Shown here in pieces: positions 1 through 8,194 of a DNA stretch of 64,000 bases. The notes under the pieces are model-generated. The model did not search any database. It worked only from the letters and a program-made list of their open reading frames with translations, and had not been told where the DNA came from. The first letter of the stretch is position 1; every line of letters begins with the position of its first letter. The stretch lies in the NCBI GenBank assembly GCA_947039485.1, contig CAMQZC010000011.1, forward strand, positions 1 through 64,000, read 5' to 3'. The translations under genes and the position numbers were made by a program. This DNA comes from an uncultured Verrucomicrobiales bacterium. Its GTDB lineage: Bacteria > Verrucomicrobiota > Verrucomicrobiia > Verrucomicrobiales > Akkermansiaceae.

Positions 1-164
1 TATTAGCTTTTGATGGTACGTAAAATTGAAATTCACGTATGTATTAGCTTTTGATGGTACGTAAAATTGAAATTCACGTATGTATTAGCTTTTGATAGTA
101 CGTAAAATTGAAATTCACGTATGCATTAGCTTTTAATGGTACGTAAAATTGAAATTCACGTATG
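1..164. repeat. 41-bp tandem repeat, four copies
   Basis: Four head-to-tail copies of a 41-bp unit lie at 1-41, 42-82, 83-123 and 124-164. Copies 1 and 2 are identical. Copy 3 has one internal change, and copy 4 differs at its first base and one internal base. The array starts at base 1 of the window, so it probably continues to the left. Each unit contains an imperfect dyad: TACGT and ACGTA arms separated by an AT-rich core. There is no unique spacer between copies, so this is a minisatellite-like array, not a CRISPR. Confidence 0.95.
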
Positions 165-282
165 CATTTTTGTGATTTCATGTACAAAAATGATTAAATT
201 AGCTTGCTATCTATGTTTCCGATCGTTAATATTGAGCAATGGAGATTGCTGCTATTGAGCGGTCTTGTTATTTTAGATTTAA

Positions 283-1458
283 ATGCTGATGTCCGAGTAT
301 TGTATTCCAGATTTGCCGCTTTCTTTTGATTTAGAGAGCAAGGAGGTTCTCTTGCAGCTTAATAAGGCTAACCGCCAGTTAGCTGAGTTGAAGGGGACTG
401 CTTTGAGTATTCCTAATAATAAGCTTCTTATTCATACTCTGACTTTACAGGAGGCCAAGGATAGCTCGGCCGTGGAGAATATTGTGACGACGCATGATGA
501 GCTCTTCAAGTCTGATAAGGAGTCGGAAGCATCGTGGATGTCTGCCGCGACCAAGGAGGTTTTTAGTTACCGCGAGGCGATACAGGTGGGTTTTCAAGAG
601 GTGAAAGAGAGTGGCTTATTAATCAATAGTTGTATTAAGTTGATTCAGTGCCGCTTGGAGGGGAATTACGCTGGTTTTCGCCAGGTTTCTGGGACGACGC
701 TTCAAAATATAAATAAGGAGATTGTCTATACGCCTCCACAGAACCCAGATGATGTGCTCAACTATATGAGTGAGCTTGAGAAGTTTATCAATAATGATGA
801 GCTTAGTGATTTGGATCCTTTGATCAAGATTGCTATTATTCACCATCAGTTTGAGAGCATTCACCCCTTTTATGATGGGAATGGCCGCACGGGGCGTATT
901 CTTATTGTTCTTTATTTAGTGCTCAAGGGCTTGCTTGATTTGCCGATTCTCTACTTGAGCCGTTATATTACGCAGAATAAGGATCAGTATTACAGTCTTT
1001 TGCAGAATGTGCGCGATAAGGGTATTGCTCTAGAGTCTGCTGATGGTCGCGATAATGAGTTGGAGTGGAAGGATTGGATTCTATTCATCTTGCGAGGTAT
1101 TGAGGAGACTGCTCGCGATACGACTCGTCTTGTTAAGGAGATAAATAGCCTGATGCTGGAGTTTAAGTCTATTCTACGTCCTCTTTTTGGTAAAAAATAT
1201 AAGCATGAGCTTCTTAATTGTATTTTCTTTTATCCTTATACAAAGGTTGAGCATGTGTGTCGCGAGATGCAGCTTGAGAGCAGGGCGGCTCGAGATTATC
1301 TGAAGAAGATTGCGGATACGGGGTTACTGATGAAGAAGCGCGAGGGCCGGACGGATTATTATATCAATACGCAGTTGATGGATATTCTCCTGCGCTCAAG
1401 CTCCTCTGCGCAGCAGGTGGAGTCGGTGCATGAGGATGCTTCCTCTCTGCGTCATTAA
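283..1458 (+). CDS. fic: Fic-domain protein AMPylase, class II
   Basis: Cytoplasmic Fic protein (391 aa). Fic enzymes transfer AMP, or another nucleotide phosphate, from a nucleotide to target hydroxyls. The catalytic motif HPFYDGNGRTGR is intact at about residues 194-205. The N-terminal Fic_N region carries SSAVEN (61-66), which fits the [S/T]xxxE[G/N] inhibitory helix, so this is an autoinhibited class II enzyme that needs no separate antitoxin. The last ~100 residues look like a winged helix (for example EHVCREMQLESRAARDYLKK). The gene stands alone, with no small antitoxin ORF beside it. The start may instead be the ATG at 289, six bases downstream. It converges on pstS. The target is unknown. 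Confidence 0.9.
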   Translation: MLMSEYCIPDLPLSFDLESKEVLLQLNKANRQLAELKGTALSIPNNKLLIHTLTLQEAKDSSAVENIVTTHDELFKSDKESEASWMSAATKEVFSYREAIQVGFQEVKESGLLINSCIKLIQCRLEGNYAGFRQVSGTTLQNINKEIVYTPPQNPDDVLNYMSELEKFINNDELSDLDPLIKIAIIHHQFESIHPFYDGNGRTGRILIVLYLVLKGLLDLPILYLSRYITQNKDQYYSLLQNVRDKGIALESADGRDNELEWKDWILFILRGIEETARDTTRLVKEINSLMLEFKSILRPLFGKKYKHELLNCIFFYPYTKVEHVCREMQLESRAARDYLKKIADTGLLMKKREGRTDYYINTQLMDILLRSSSSAQQVESVHEDASSLRH

Positions 1459-1492
1459 AAAAAGCCCCGTGGGTGCTTGGCATCCACGGGGC
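1457..1492 (-). terminator. Rho-independent terminator of pstS
   Basis: A GC-rich hairpin with arms at 1464-1492 and a very short loop is followed on the minus strand by a T run (A run at 1457-1463 on plus). It lies just beyond the pstS stop and overlaps the end of the convergent fic gene. Confidence 0.85.
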
Positions 1493-1526
1493 GGCATTTG
1501 ATTAGCTATGCTATGCTTTGATTGCG

Positions 1527-2513
1527 TTAGAGTTTGGGTTCTACTTCGGCTACCACGGAGGCAGGGAGGGGGATGTAGTGGAGTTCGCTAGCGCTTTTAG
1601 CTCCTTGTGTGTAGCACCACATGAAGTATTTTTTGAGTTCTGCACGTGTGGCGGCTGGGGTGTCGTTGCGCAGTAGGATATAGGTTACTGCTGTGATGGG
1701 CCATGCTTTGTCTCCTGGGATGTTGGTGAGTTCCATGTAGAATCCCTTGGATTTGCTCCAGTCTGCGGATGCGGCGGATGCTGCAAATGTGGCAGGTGTA
1801 GGCGTGATGTATTTGCCTGAGTTGTTCTCAAGCTGTGCGACGGGGATTTTGGCCTCGACGGCGTAGGTGTATTCGGTATAGCCGATGGCTCCCATGATGG
1901 TTTTGACTGCGTTGCAGACACCGGGGTTTTTGTTGCCACCTTGCCCGACGGGCCACTTGACGGAGGAGCCTTGACCTACTTCTTCCTTCCACTCAGAGGA
2001 GATTTTACTCAGGTAGTTTGTGAAGATGAAGGAGGTGCCGCTGGAGTCGGCGCGGCGCACAACGGAGATTTTCATCCCGGGGATGCGCATCCCGGGGTTG
2101 CAGGCTTTGATGGCGGGGTGGCTCCACTTGGTGATGTTGCCAAGATAGATGTCGGAGAGTACCTTGCGGCTCAGTTTGAGTTGTCCGTCCTTGACTCCGG
2201 GGAGGTTGACGATGACGACGACACCACCTGTGAGCATGGGGAATTGGAGGAGTTCCGCTTCTTGCTGTGCTTCCAGTGTGAGGGGGCTATCCGATCCTGC
2301 AAAGTCAACTGTGCCGGATTTGATTTGGTTGATGCCCGCCCCCGAGCCTACGCTTTGGTAGGTGACGGTGGTGTTGGCGTTTGCCTGACTGTAGTCGTAT
2401 GTCCATTTTTGGTAGACTGGGGCGGGGAAGGATGCGCCTGCTCCGCTGAGTGTGGTGTCGGCGTGGCTGAGGCTTGCGGTGGCAATTGCTGCGAGGATGA
2501 TTTTCTTAAACAT
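1527..2513 (-). CDS. pstS: Phosphate ABC transporter substrate-binding protein PstS
   Basis: Periplasmic phosphate-binding protein (328 aa). A signal peptide ends near residue 18 (SLSHA). The family motifs GAGASFPAPVYQKW (about 24-37), YQSVGSGAGI and RADSSGTSFIF, which form the phosphate-binding cleft, are present. Length fits the family. It is the second gene of a probable two-gene unit behind the phosphate-porin-like gene, about 107 bp apart, which makes sense as outer-membrane entry followed by periplasmic capture. The PstCAB permease, PhoU and PhoBR are not in the window. No Shine-Dalgarno is visible before the start. Confidence 0.95.
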   Translation of the reverse strand: MFKKIILAAIATASLSHADTTLSGAGASFPAPVYQKWTYDYSQANANTTVTYQSVGSGAGINQIKSGTVDFAGSDSPLTLEAQQEAELLQFPMLTGGVVVIVNLPGVKDGQLKLSRKVLSDIYLGNITKWSHPAIKACNPGMRIPGMKISVVRRADSSGTSFIFTNYLSKISSEWKEEVGQGSSVKWPVGQGGNKNPGVCNAVKTIMGAIGYTEYTYAVEAKIPVAQLENNSGKYITPTPATFAASAASADWSKSKGFYMELTNIPGDKAWPITAVTYILLRNDTPAATRAELKKYFMWCYTQGAKSASELHYIPLPASVVAEVEPKL

Positions 2514-2620
2514 AATGGTTTTATTTCTGTTTGTTATTGGGTGTTCAGATTAGGCAGAGGGGGACTGCCCAATCCCTGTGGGTTGGTTGTGATGGAGTGG
2601 GTAGCCCGAAGGGGGGGTAC

Positions 2621-3898
2621 TTAGAAGTTGGCGCGGAAGGCGGTGGAGAATGCCCAGCCTGTGAAGCCTTTATCACCAGCGTGATCGCGGCCTTGTGAGT
2701 TCATATACTCGATGCCTGTCATGATCTTCATCATGTCTGGCTTTTCCGGGCAGACGTAGTAGTTGACGCCCATGTAGAGGGCCTGCAAGAGGTCGGCTGT
2801 TGCTGTATCCGCATTGGTGGTATAGTAGCGGCTGTAGGCCTTGGCGGCGTTGCTGCCAGAGCTGAGCTGGTAGCGCAATACGCCTTCAAAGTGAGGGCTG
2901 AAGCGGTAGGTGGGCATGAGGACGACACCAAAGACGTTCTCAGCGTTGTCCTCTGCATCAGCGTAAACGTTGAACCCTCCGATGAGCTCACCGAGGAAGT
3001 AGAAGTCACCCTGTTTGCTCTCCCAGTTGATGCCAAAGACGTCTTGTGCGCCTGGGCCTGTGAAGGCTGTGCTGCCAGTCTCTGTGACCTCGCCGTTGTG
3101 CGTCTTGGCGAAGCTGTGCATGTAGTCAAAGTAGAGGCGGCTTTTCTTACCTGTCGCCATGTTGAAGGAGGCCCCAAACATGGCGCTGGTGTCAGAGTTG
3201 AACTCAGGAGTGAGCCAGAGGCTGTCATCATCGACGCCTGTGACCCAGAGACCTGTGTTCCAGCCAAAGTCTGCTTTTTTGTCGCTGCTTGCGACCATGA
3301 CGCCCCAGTTCTTATCAGCTGTGAGCTGATTGACAATGGCGGAGCGCTCCAAGGTTTTGATCTTGGAGGAGGATGTGCGGTACTCGCCGAGGTAGGCGGG
3401 CTTCATCTTGCCGAGCTTGAATGCGACGGGCTTGGTATCAGTTGTGATGGAGAAGGAGTCGAGAGAGGCGGATGTTTCGCTACGATTCCAGACGCCATCG
3501 CTGAATTTGCTGCGGCTCTCGAGACCACCGATGTTCCAGTTGATCTCTGCTTTGAGTGTGTTAAAGAGTTTGGCCTTGGCTCCGAGGCGGAAGCGGCGCC
3601 ACTCATTGTTGGTGTTGCGCTCATTGCCGATGTCTGCTCCTTTGAGGTTGTCACCTGCGGGGTCGATGTAGGCGAGCTGGTACTGCATACGCAGTGTTAT
3701 GTCGAATTCCTGGATGTAGGGGTTTTCTGCATTGTCTCGCTCTGCATCAAACCAAGCGAATCGTTCAGGGAGCCATTTGCAGGCGTTGAAAGCCTCCTGT
3801 GGAGTGCTAGCAACGACTGATGGGGAATTAGCTTCAACAGAGCCGAAGCAAGTAGCGCCCATTGTAAGGGCTAGCATCGGGAGTGTGTATCGTTTCAT
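2621..3898 (-). CDS. Phosphate-selective porin O/P family protein
   Basis: Outer-membrane beta-barrel (425 aa) with a signal peptide of about 23 residues (MKRYTLPMLALTMGATCFGS) and a C-terminal phenylalanine (TAFRANF), as barrel-assembly substrates require. The central pattern, including RRFRLGAKAKLFNTLKAEINWN, matches OprO/OprP-type porins. Ion selectivity cannot be read from sequence, but the neighbouring pstS supports phosphate. A TTGTCA box and a TACTAT box lie upstream with a long 19-bp spacer, so the promoter assignment is weak. Confidence 0.85.
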   Translation of the reverse strand: MKRYTLPMLALTMGATCFGSVEANSPSVVASTPQEAFNACKWLPERFAWFDAERDNAENPYIQEFDITLRMQYQLAYIDPAGDNLKGADIGNERNTNNEWRRFRLGAKAKLFNTLKAEINWNIGGLESRSKFSDGVWNRSETSASLDSFSITTDTKPVAFKLGKMKPAYLGEYRTSSSKIKTLERSAIVNQLTADKNWGVMVASSDKKADFGWNTGLWVTGVDDDSLWLTPEFNSDTSAMFGASFNMATGKKSRLYFDYMHSFAKTHNGEVTETGSTAFTGPGAQDVFGINWESKQGDFYFLGELIGGFNVYADAEDNAENVFGVVLMPTYRFSPHFEGVLRYQLSSGSNAAKAYSRYYTTNADTATADLLQALYMGVNYYVCPEKPDMMKIMTGIEYMNSQGRDHAGDKGFTGWAFSTAFRANF

Positions 3899-4061
3899 AT
3901 TGTTTGTTATACGTTTTGTCTGGGGCGATGCCTTTGACGCTTTATAGTAAACAATATTTTGATGTTTTTGACAAGAATCCTAGGGTGAAACAAATGCCAC
4001 CTTGTCCGCTATTTGCGTGAGGGCACTGCCACATTGCTTTTGTTGCTTGATGCTGTGCGTG

Positions 4062-5780
4062 TTAGTTTTGTAGGTCTGCGACTTTATTGTTTTTTGTAGC
4101 TTGTTTTGCTGCTTCAAAAATCTCAATTCGAGCCAGCGCATGGTCGAGGTCAGCGCAGATGTTCTCCTTGCTCAGCTCTTTGATAAAGGGCTTGTCGGCG
4201 AGGATGCTTTTCTTGGGCTGTTTTTGGAGTCCGCAGAGGATGAGTTTAATATCATGCTTCTTGCATTCGCTAAGGAAGTTGTCAAGCACATTGAGTCCTG
4301 AGGCGTCCAGCGCGGGGACCAATCGCATGCGCAATACAACGTAGTCAATCTCATGACGCATGGAGCTAAAGGCGATGTCCTTGAATTGCTCGACTACGCC
4401 AAAGAAGAAGGGGCCTTGTACGTCAAAGACTTCGATATTGTCAGCTATCTGGCGCAGGTAGCGGCTACGGGTGGGGTCTTCTTCCTCGTCATCGGAGATG
4501 AGGTTCTTGCCGAGGTTCTCAATCTGGCTGATCTGCGCCATGCGCCCCATAAAGAGGAGGGCTGCAAGGACGACGCCGACTTCGACGGCTACGACAATGT
4601 TGATGACAACGGTGAGTAAGAAGGTGATGAGCAGTACGGCGCAGTCGGGCTTGGGTCCGCGCAGGAGGTGGCAGAATGTGCCTACCTCAAGCATGTTCCA
4701 GCAGACGATGGCGAGGATGCCAGCTAGCGCAGCTAGCGGTACCATGGCTGCGTATTGTCCTGCGATGAGCAGGATGAGCAGCAGGGTGATGGCGTGGATG
4801 ATGCCTGAGATGGGGGTCTTGCCACCAGCTTTGACGTTGGTTGCGGTGCGCGCGATGGCTCCAGAGGCTGGTAAGCCGCCAAAGAGGGCTGAGGCAATAT
4901 TGCCAGCGCCCTGCGCGATTAATTCGGCGTTGGGCTTGTGGCGTGTGCCTGTCATCCCGTCTGCTACGCTCGCGCTGAGCAGTGATTCGATGGAGGCGAG
5001 TAGCGCGATGATAAAGGCAGGCTGGATGAGGCTAGAGATGCTATCCCAGTTGAGATTGGGCAGGCTGGGGCTAGGCAGTCCTGTGGGCAGCTCGCCAAAG
5101 CGTGAGCCAATTGTCTCCACGGGCAGCTTAAAGATGATGGCGATGGCTGTGCTGATGAGCATCCCTACCAGCATGGATGGTACGCGTGGGAATAAGCGCT
5201 TGCTTAGTAAGATGCAGATGATGGTGAGGGCTGTTAGTCCGAGGGCCCATGGATTGATTGTGTCCATGTAGTTAAAGTAGCAGCCCCACTTCTCGATAAA
5301 CTCTGCTGGCACCACATGGGGGATTTCCAGCCCAAAGATATCCTTGATTTGGGTGCTGAAAATTGTCACGGCCAGACCTGCGGTAAAGCCTGTGATGACG
5401 GGGTAGGGGATGAACTTGATGAGAGCCCCCATCTTAAAGACGCCAAAGAGAATCATAAAGATTCCTGCTAAGAGCGTGCAGCCAACGAGGCCGCTAAAAC
5501 CATGCGTTGCAACAATTCCTGAGATAATGACGACGAAGGCTCCTGTAGGTCCTCCAATCTGGAAGCGGCTGCCAGAGAAAAACGCCATGACAAATCCTGC
5601 AACAATAGCTGTCACTAATCCTGTTGCGGGCGTGATCATCTCGCTGCCACAGGCAATGGCAAAGGCCATGGCTAGTGGCAGTGCGACCACGCCGACGGTT
5701 AAGCCCGCTGAGAGATCAGCAAAAAAAGTCTTCTTGGAATAGCTTTTGAGGCAGGTGATGATCGCTGGTATATGTGACAT
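4062..5780 (-). CDS. SulP-family anion permease with STAS domain
   Basis: Inner-membrane anion transporter of the SLC26/SulP family (572 aa). The first ~430 residues are strongly hydrophobic and hold the sulphate-transporter core (DLSAGLTVGVVALPLAMAFA near the N-terminus, then NAELIAQGAGNIASALFGGLP). The C-terminal ~110 residues form a STAS domain (VVLRMRLVPALDASGLNVLD). Substrates in the family include sulphate, bicarbonate and dicarboxylates, and the sequence does not settle which applies here. The gene has its own promoter and a predicted ultra-short leader. Confidence 0.93.
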   Translation of the reverse strand: MSHIPAIITCLKSYSKKTFFADLSAGLTVGVVALPLAMAFAIACGSEMITPATGLVTAIVAGFVMAFFSGSRFQIGGPTGAFVVIISGIVATHGFSGLVGCTLLAGIFMILFGVFKMGALIKFIPYPVITGFTAGLAVTIFSTQIKDIFGLEIPHVVPAEFIEKWGCYFNYMDTINPWALGLTALTIICILLSKRLFPRVPSMLVGMLISTAIAIIFKLPVETIGSRFGELPTGLPSPSLPNLNWDSISSLIQPAFIIALLASIESLLSASVADGMTGTRHKPNAELIAQGAGNIASALFGGLPASGAIARTATNVKAGGKTPISGIIHAITLLLILLIAGQYAAMVPLAALAGILAIVCWNMLEVGTFCHLLRGPKPDCAVLLITFLLTVVINIVVAVEVGVVLAALLFMGRMAQISQIENLGKNLISDDEEEDPTRSRYLRQIADNIEVFDVQGPFFFGVVEQFKDIAFSSMRHEIDYVVLRMRLVPALDASGLNVLDNFLSECKKHDIKLILCGLQKQPKKSILADKPFIKELSKENICADLDHALARIEIFEAAKQATKNNKVADLQN

Positions 5781-5789
5781 GGGGGCAAA

Positions 5790-5818
5790 AATATACTCCT
5801 ATGATAGGCGATTGTAAA
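5790..5818 (-). promoter_or_regulatory. sulP promoter, near-leaderless
   Basis: On the minus strand, TTTACA (5813-5818), a 17-bp spacer and TATATT (5790-5795). Only 9 nt separate the -10 box from the ATG at 5780. Confidence 0.7.
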
Positions 5819-5846
5819 GGATTTCTTAACGAGCGAGACAAGAGCG

Positions 5847-5880
5847 CAAAAAACCCTCTTGAGCTGAACTCAAGAGGGTT
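5847..5880 (-). terminator. Rho-independent terminator of ssb
   Basis: A perfect 12-bp stem (5852-5863 with 5869-5880) and 5-nt loop, followed on the minus strand by a T run. Confidence 0.9.
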
Positions 5881-5905
5881 GATAGATTGAATGCTGTGGG
5901 GGGCT

Positions 5906-6475
5906 TTAGAATGGGATGTCATCTTCTTCCTCCGCAGGCATGGCTGGGGGGGATGAGGGGCGTGCGTTGTTGTTGTTGTAACCACCGCCTTGGTTGTAAC
6001 CACCGCCGCTGTTGCTGCGTTGTTGGTAGCCACCGCCACCGCCTTGACTGCCACCGCCTTGACTGCCGCCTTGGTAACCACCGCCACCGCTGGGAGCGCC
6101 TTGGCTGCTGGCGCCACTTGGGCTACCACCACCTTCATTGCGGCTGCCAAGCAGCTGAATGTTCTCTGCAATCACGCGGATGCGGCTGCGCTTTTGCCCT
6201 GTTTGCTTGTCTTCCCAGCTGTCCATTTGCAGACGGCCTTCGACGAAGACGGGACGACCCTTAGCGAGGTACTGAGCAGCAATTTCGCCCACACGACCCC
6301 AGCAGGTGACGTCGAGGAAGGTGACTTCCTCGCGACGCTCGCCCTCGCCTTGTCCAGAAAATTGGCGGCTAACTGCGAGGCGTAGTTCGGTGAGTTGTGT
6401 GCCGCGGGGGGTGCTGCGGACTTCGGGATCGGCAGTAAGATTGCCGATGAGCATGACTTTATTAAGGTTGGCCAT
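5906..6475 (-). CDS. ssb: Single-stranded DNA-binding protein
   Basis: SSB (189 aa) binds ssDNA and recruits replication and repair partners. An OB fold covers residues 1-~110 and begins with the canonical MANLNKVMLIGNLTADPE. It is followed by a Gly/Gln/Ser/Asn-rich flexible linker and the acidic tip EEEDDIPF, which is the partner-docking tail. The linker is unusually dense in GG and GGG runs. The bases TATAATG at the start are not the promoter; a better one lies about 75 nt upstream. Confidence 0.97.
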   Translation of the reverse strand: MANLNKVMLIGNLTADPEVRSTPRGTQLTELRLAVSRQFSGQGEGERREEVTFLDVTCWGRVGEIAAQYLAKGRPVFVEGRLQMDSWEDKQTGQKRSRIRVIAENIQLLGSRNEGGGSPSGASSQGAPSGGGGYQGGSQGGGSQGGGGGYQQRSNSGGGYNQGGGYNNNNARPSSPPAMPAEEEDDIPF

Positions 6476-6548
6476 TATAGTGGGGTATCAATTGCTAATG
6501 AGTTGTATAGATGTGCGTAGTCGTTGTGCTGCGCTTTTGTCGTTATCT

Positions 6549-6577
6549 AGCATACACAGCTCGCTTGAGCATGGCAA
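6549..6577 (-). promoter_or_regulatory. ssb promoter
   Basis: On the minus strand, TTGCCA (6572-6577), a 17-bp spacer and TATGCT (6549-6554). It predicts a leader of about 65 nt before ssb. Confidence 0.6.
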
Positions 6578-6813
6578 GTATAATTTTGGAAAGTCGCGCG
6601 GTTTTCGTAGCTGTTTGCCTTGCTCTTGAATCCAGAGGGTGAAGGCGCGACTCTTCTTGATCCTTCGCTTATTGGGTGTGTGTCTCGGCTAGTGGATTGT
6701 GTTCATTTAATGAGGATGTCTCCCGATGCGTGCTAGTTAAATATAGGGTAGATTGATGGGGTGTTTTAGCGTGTAAAGTCTTTGCTAGAGAGTGATGGAT
6801 ACGCAGCCAGCGA

Positions 6814-6842
6814 TTGACAGCCACCGCCCACGCTGCTATAAT
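6814..6842 (+). promoter_or_regulatory. Consensus hisD promoter, leaderless
   Basis: A perfect sigma70 promoter: TTGACA (6814-6819), 17-bp spacer, TATAAT (6837-6842). The ATG at 6852 is 9 nt after the -10 box, so transcription would start at or within a few bases of the start codon. Confidence 0.85.
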
Positions 6843-6851
6843 CCCGCGCAT

Positions 6852-8153
6852 ATGAAGATTAGCCGCCCCAGTGATGCTGACTATGCAGATGTTCTCAGTT
6901 CGATGAATCGTCGCGCTATCCCCGAGCAAGGCTTGGAGGATATTGTTAGAGGGATTATCAACACTGTTAAGAATGAAGGTGATGCCGCGCTCTGCGCTTA
7001 TGCTGCCAAGTTTGATAAGGTCGAGCTCAGCGCTGAGATGCTGCCCATCACCGAGCAGGAAATCCATGAGGCTCGCGCCAGTGTAGGTCAAGATGTCAAA
7101 GAGGCTATTGCGGCAAGCTTGCATAACATTAGCTACTTTACCAAGAATAGCCTGCGCAAGGACTGGAGCGGAATCAACGCCCAAGGCTGCGAGGTTGGCG
7201 AGCGCTTCATCCCCTACAATCGCGTAGGTATCTACGTCCCCGGTGGCAAGGCGCCCCTTGTTTCCACGGCTCTCATGACAGGTGGCTTTGCTATGGCCGC
7301 TGGCGTACCTGAGATTGTGGCTATGACTCCTTGTGGTCCCGATGGCAAGGTGAATCCTGCTGTCATCGTGGCTCTCGTCGAGGCTGGCGCTACTGAGATT
7401 TACCGCGTGGGCGGAGCTCAGGCCATTGCGGCTCTCGCGCTTGGCACGGAAAGCATTAAGCCCGTTGAGAAGATTTTTGGCCCCGGTAATCGCTTCGTCG
7501 TCGAGGCAAAGCGCCAGCTCGTGGGTGCTGTTTCTATCGATTTGCTGCCTGGACCTAGTGAGATTATGGTGCTGGCTGATGAGACCGCTAACCCTGCCTT
7601 TATGGCCGCTGACCTACTCGGTCAGGCCGAGCATGGTGGTGATAGCGTTATTAGCTTTGTAACCACCAGCGAGGAGTTACTCGCGCAGCTGCAAGAGCAA
7701 ATTGCCATCCAAGCCCCTCAACTCAGCCGTAGCGAATACCTCCAAGAGGTGCTCGAGCAGAGCGCTCACTGCATCCTCGTGGAGAGCCTTGAGGCCGCGG
7801 CTGATATCTGTAATGATTTTGCCCCCGAGCATCTTGTCCTCGTCGTCAATGAGGACAAGGAAGATGCCATCCTTGAATCCATCCGCACGGCAGGCGCTAT
7901 CTATGTAGGCAATTTTGCCACAGTTGCCTGCGGTGACTTCCTTGCAGGACCTAGCCACACGCTGCCCACAGGAGGCTCAGGCAAGTCCTTCTCTGGTATC
8001 CGCGCGGATCAGTTCCAACGCCGCACAAGCATCGTGCGCATGAGCAAGGCTGCCGTCGATCGTAGCCTCCCCTTCGTCAAGGTTTTTGCCCGTATTGAAG
8101 GACTTGATGCCCACGGTCGCTCGCTGGAGATACGTAGCGAATACCGCGACTAA
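6852..8153 (+). CDS. hisD: Histidinol dehydrogenase
   Basis: HisD (433 aa) oxidises L-histidinol to L-histidine using two NAD+ and a zinc ion, the last step of histidine synthesis. The start is placed at ATG 6852 (MKISRPSDADY) because the open frame upstream would run back through a consensus promoter; the resulting length is typical. Visible motifs are YVPGGKAPLVSTALM, DLLPGPSEIMVLADE, LGQAEHGGDS and CGDFLAGPSHTLPTGG, which carry nucleotide, substrate and zinc ligands. No other his gene is nearby. pepP follows after 41 bp and may be cotranscribed. Confidence 0.97.
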   Translation: MKISRPSDADYADVLSSMNRRAIPEQGLEDIVRGIINTVKNEGDAALCAYAAKFDKVELSAEMLPITEQEIHEARASVGQDVKEAIAASLHNISYFTKNSLRKDWSGINAQGCEVGERFIPYNRVGIYVPGGKAPLVSTALMTGGFAMAAGVPEIVAMTPCGPDGKVNPAVIVALVEAGATEIYRVGGAQAIAALALGTESIKPVEKIFGPGNRFVVEAKRQLVGAVSIDLLPGPSEIMVLADETANPAFMAADLLGQAEHGGDSVISFVTTSEELLAQLQEQIAIQAPQLSRSEYLQEVLEQSAHCILVESLEAAADICNDFAPEHLVLVVNEDKEDAILESIRTAGAIYVGNFATVACGDFLAGPSHTLPTGGSGKSFSGIRADQFQRRTSIVRMSKAAVDRSLPFVKVFARIEGLDAHGRSLEIRSEYRD

Positions 8154-8194
8154 GAACAATTTTTTAAATAATACCCCCACTCAAAAAAAATACC

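Larger units (their letters stand above)
6476..6851. other. Intergenic region between divergent ssb and hisD
   Basis: 376 bp without a supported gene. It holds the divergent promoters of ssb (6549-6577) and hisD (6814-6842). I see no hairpin terminator, tRNA or repeat in the rest. Open frames here are short or are shadows of hisD. Confidence 0.7.

Noticed and set aside
1..164. CRISPR array
   Set aside because: Units are contiguous with no unique spacers, and no cas gene is nearby.
2514..2620. Terminator between porin and pstS genes
   Set aside because: Only a short GGCAG/CTGCC hairpin without a T run; the genes are more likely cotranscribed.
1941..3820. Large plus-strand ORFs over pstS and the porin gene
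   Set aside because: They are antisense shadows of well-recognised genes and have no domain of their own.
6473..6478. TATAAT at the ssb start codon
   Set aside because: The box contains the ATG itself; a promoter with correct spacing lies at 6549-6577.
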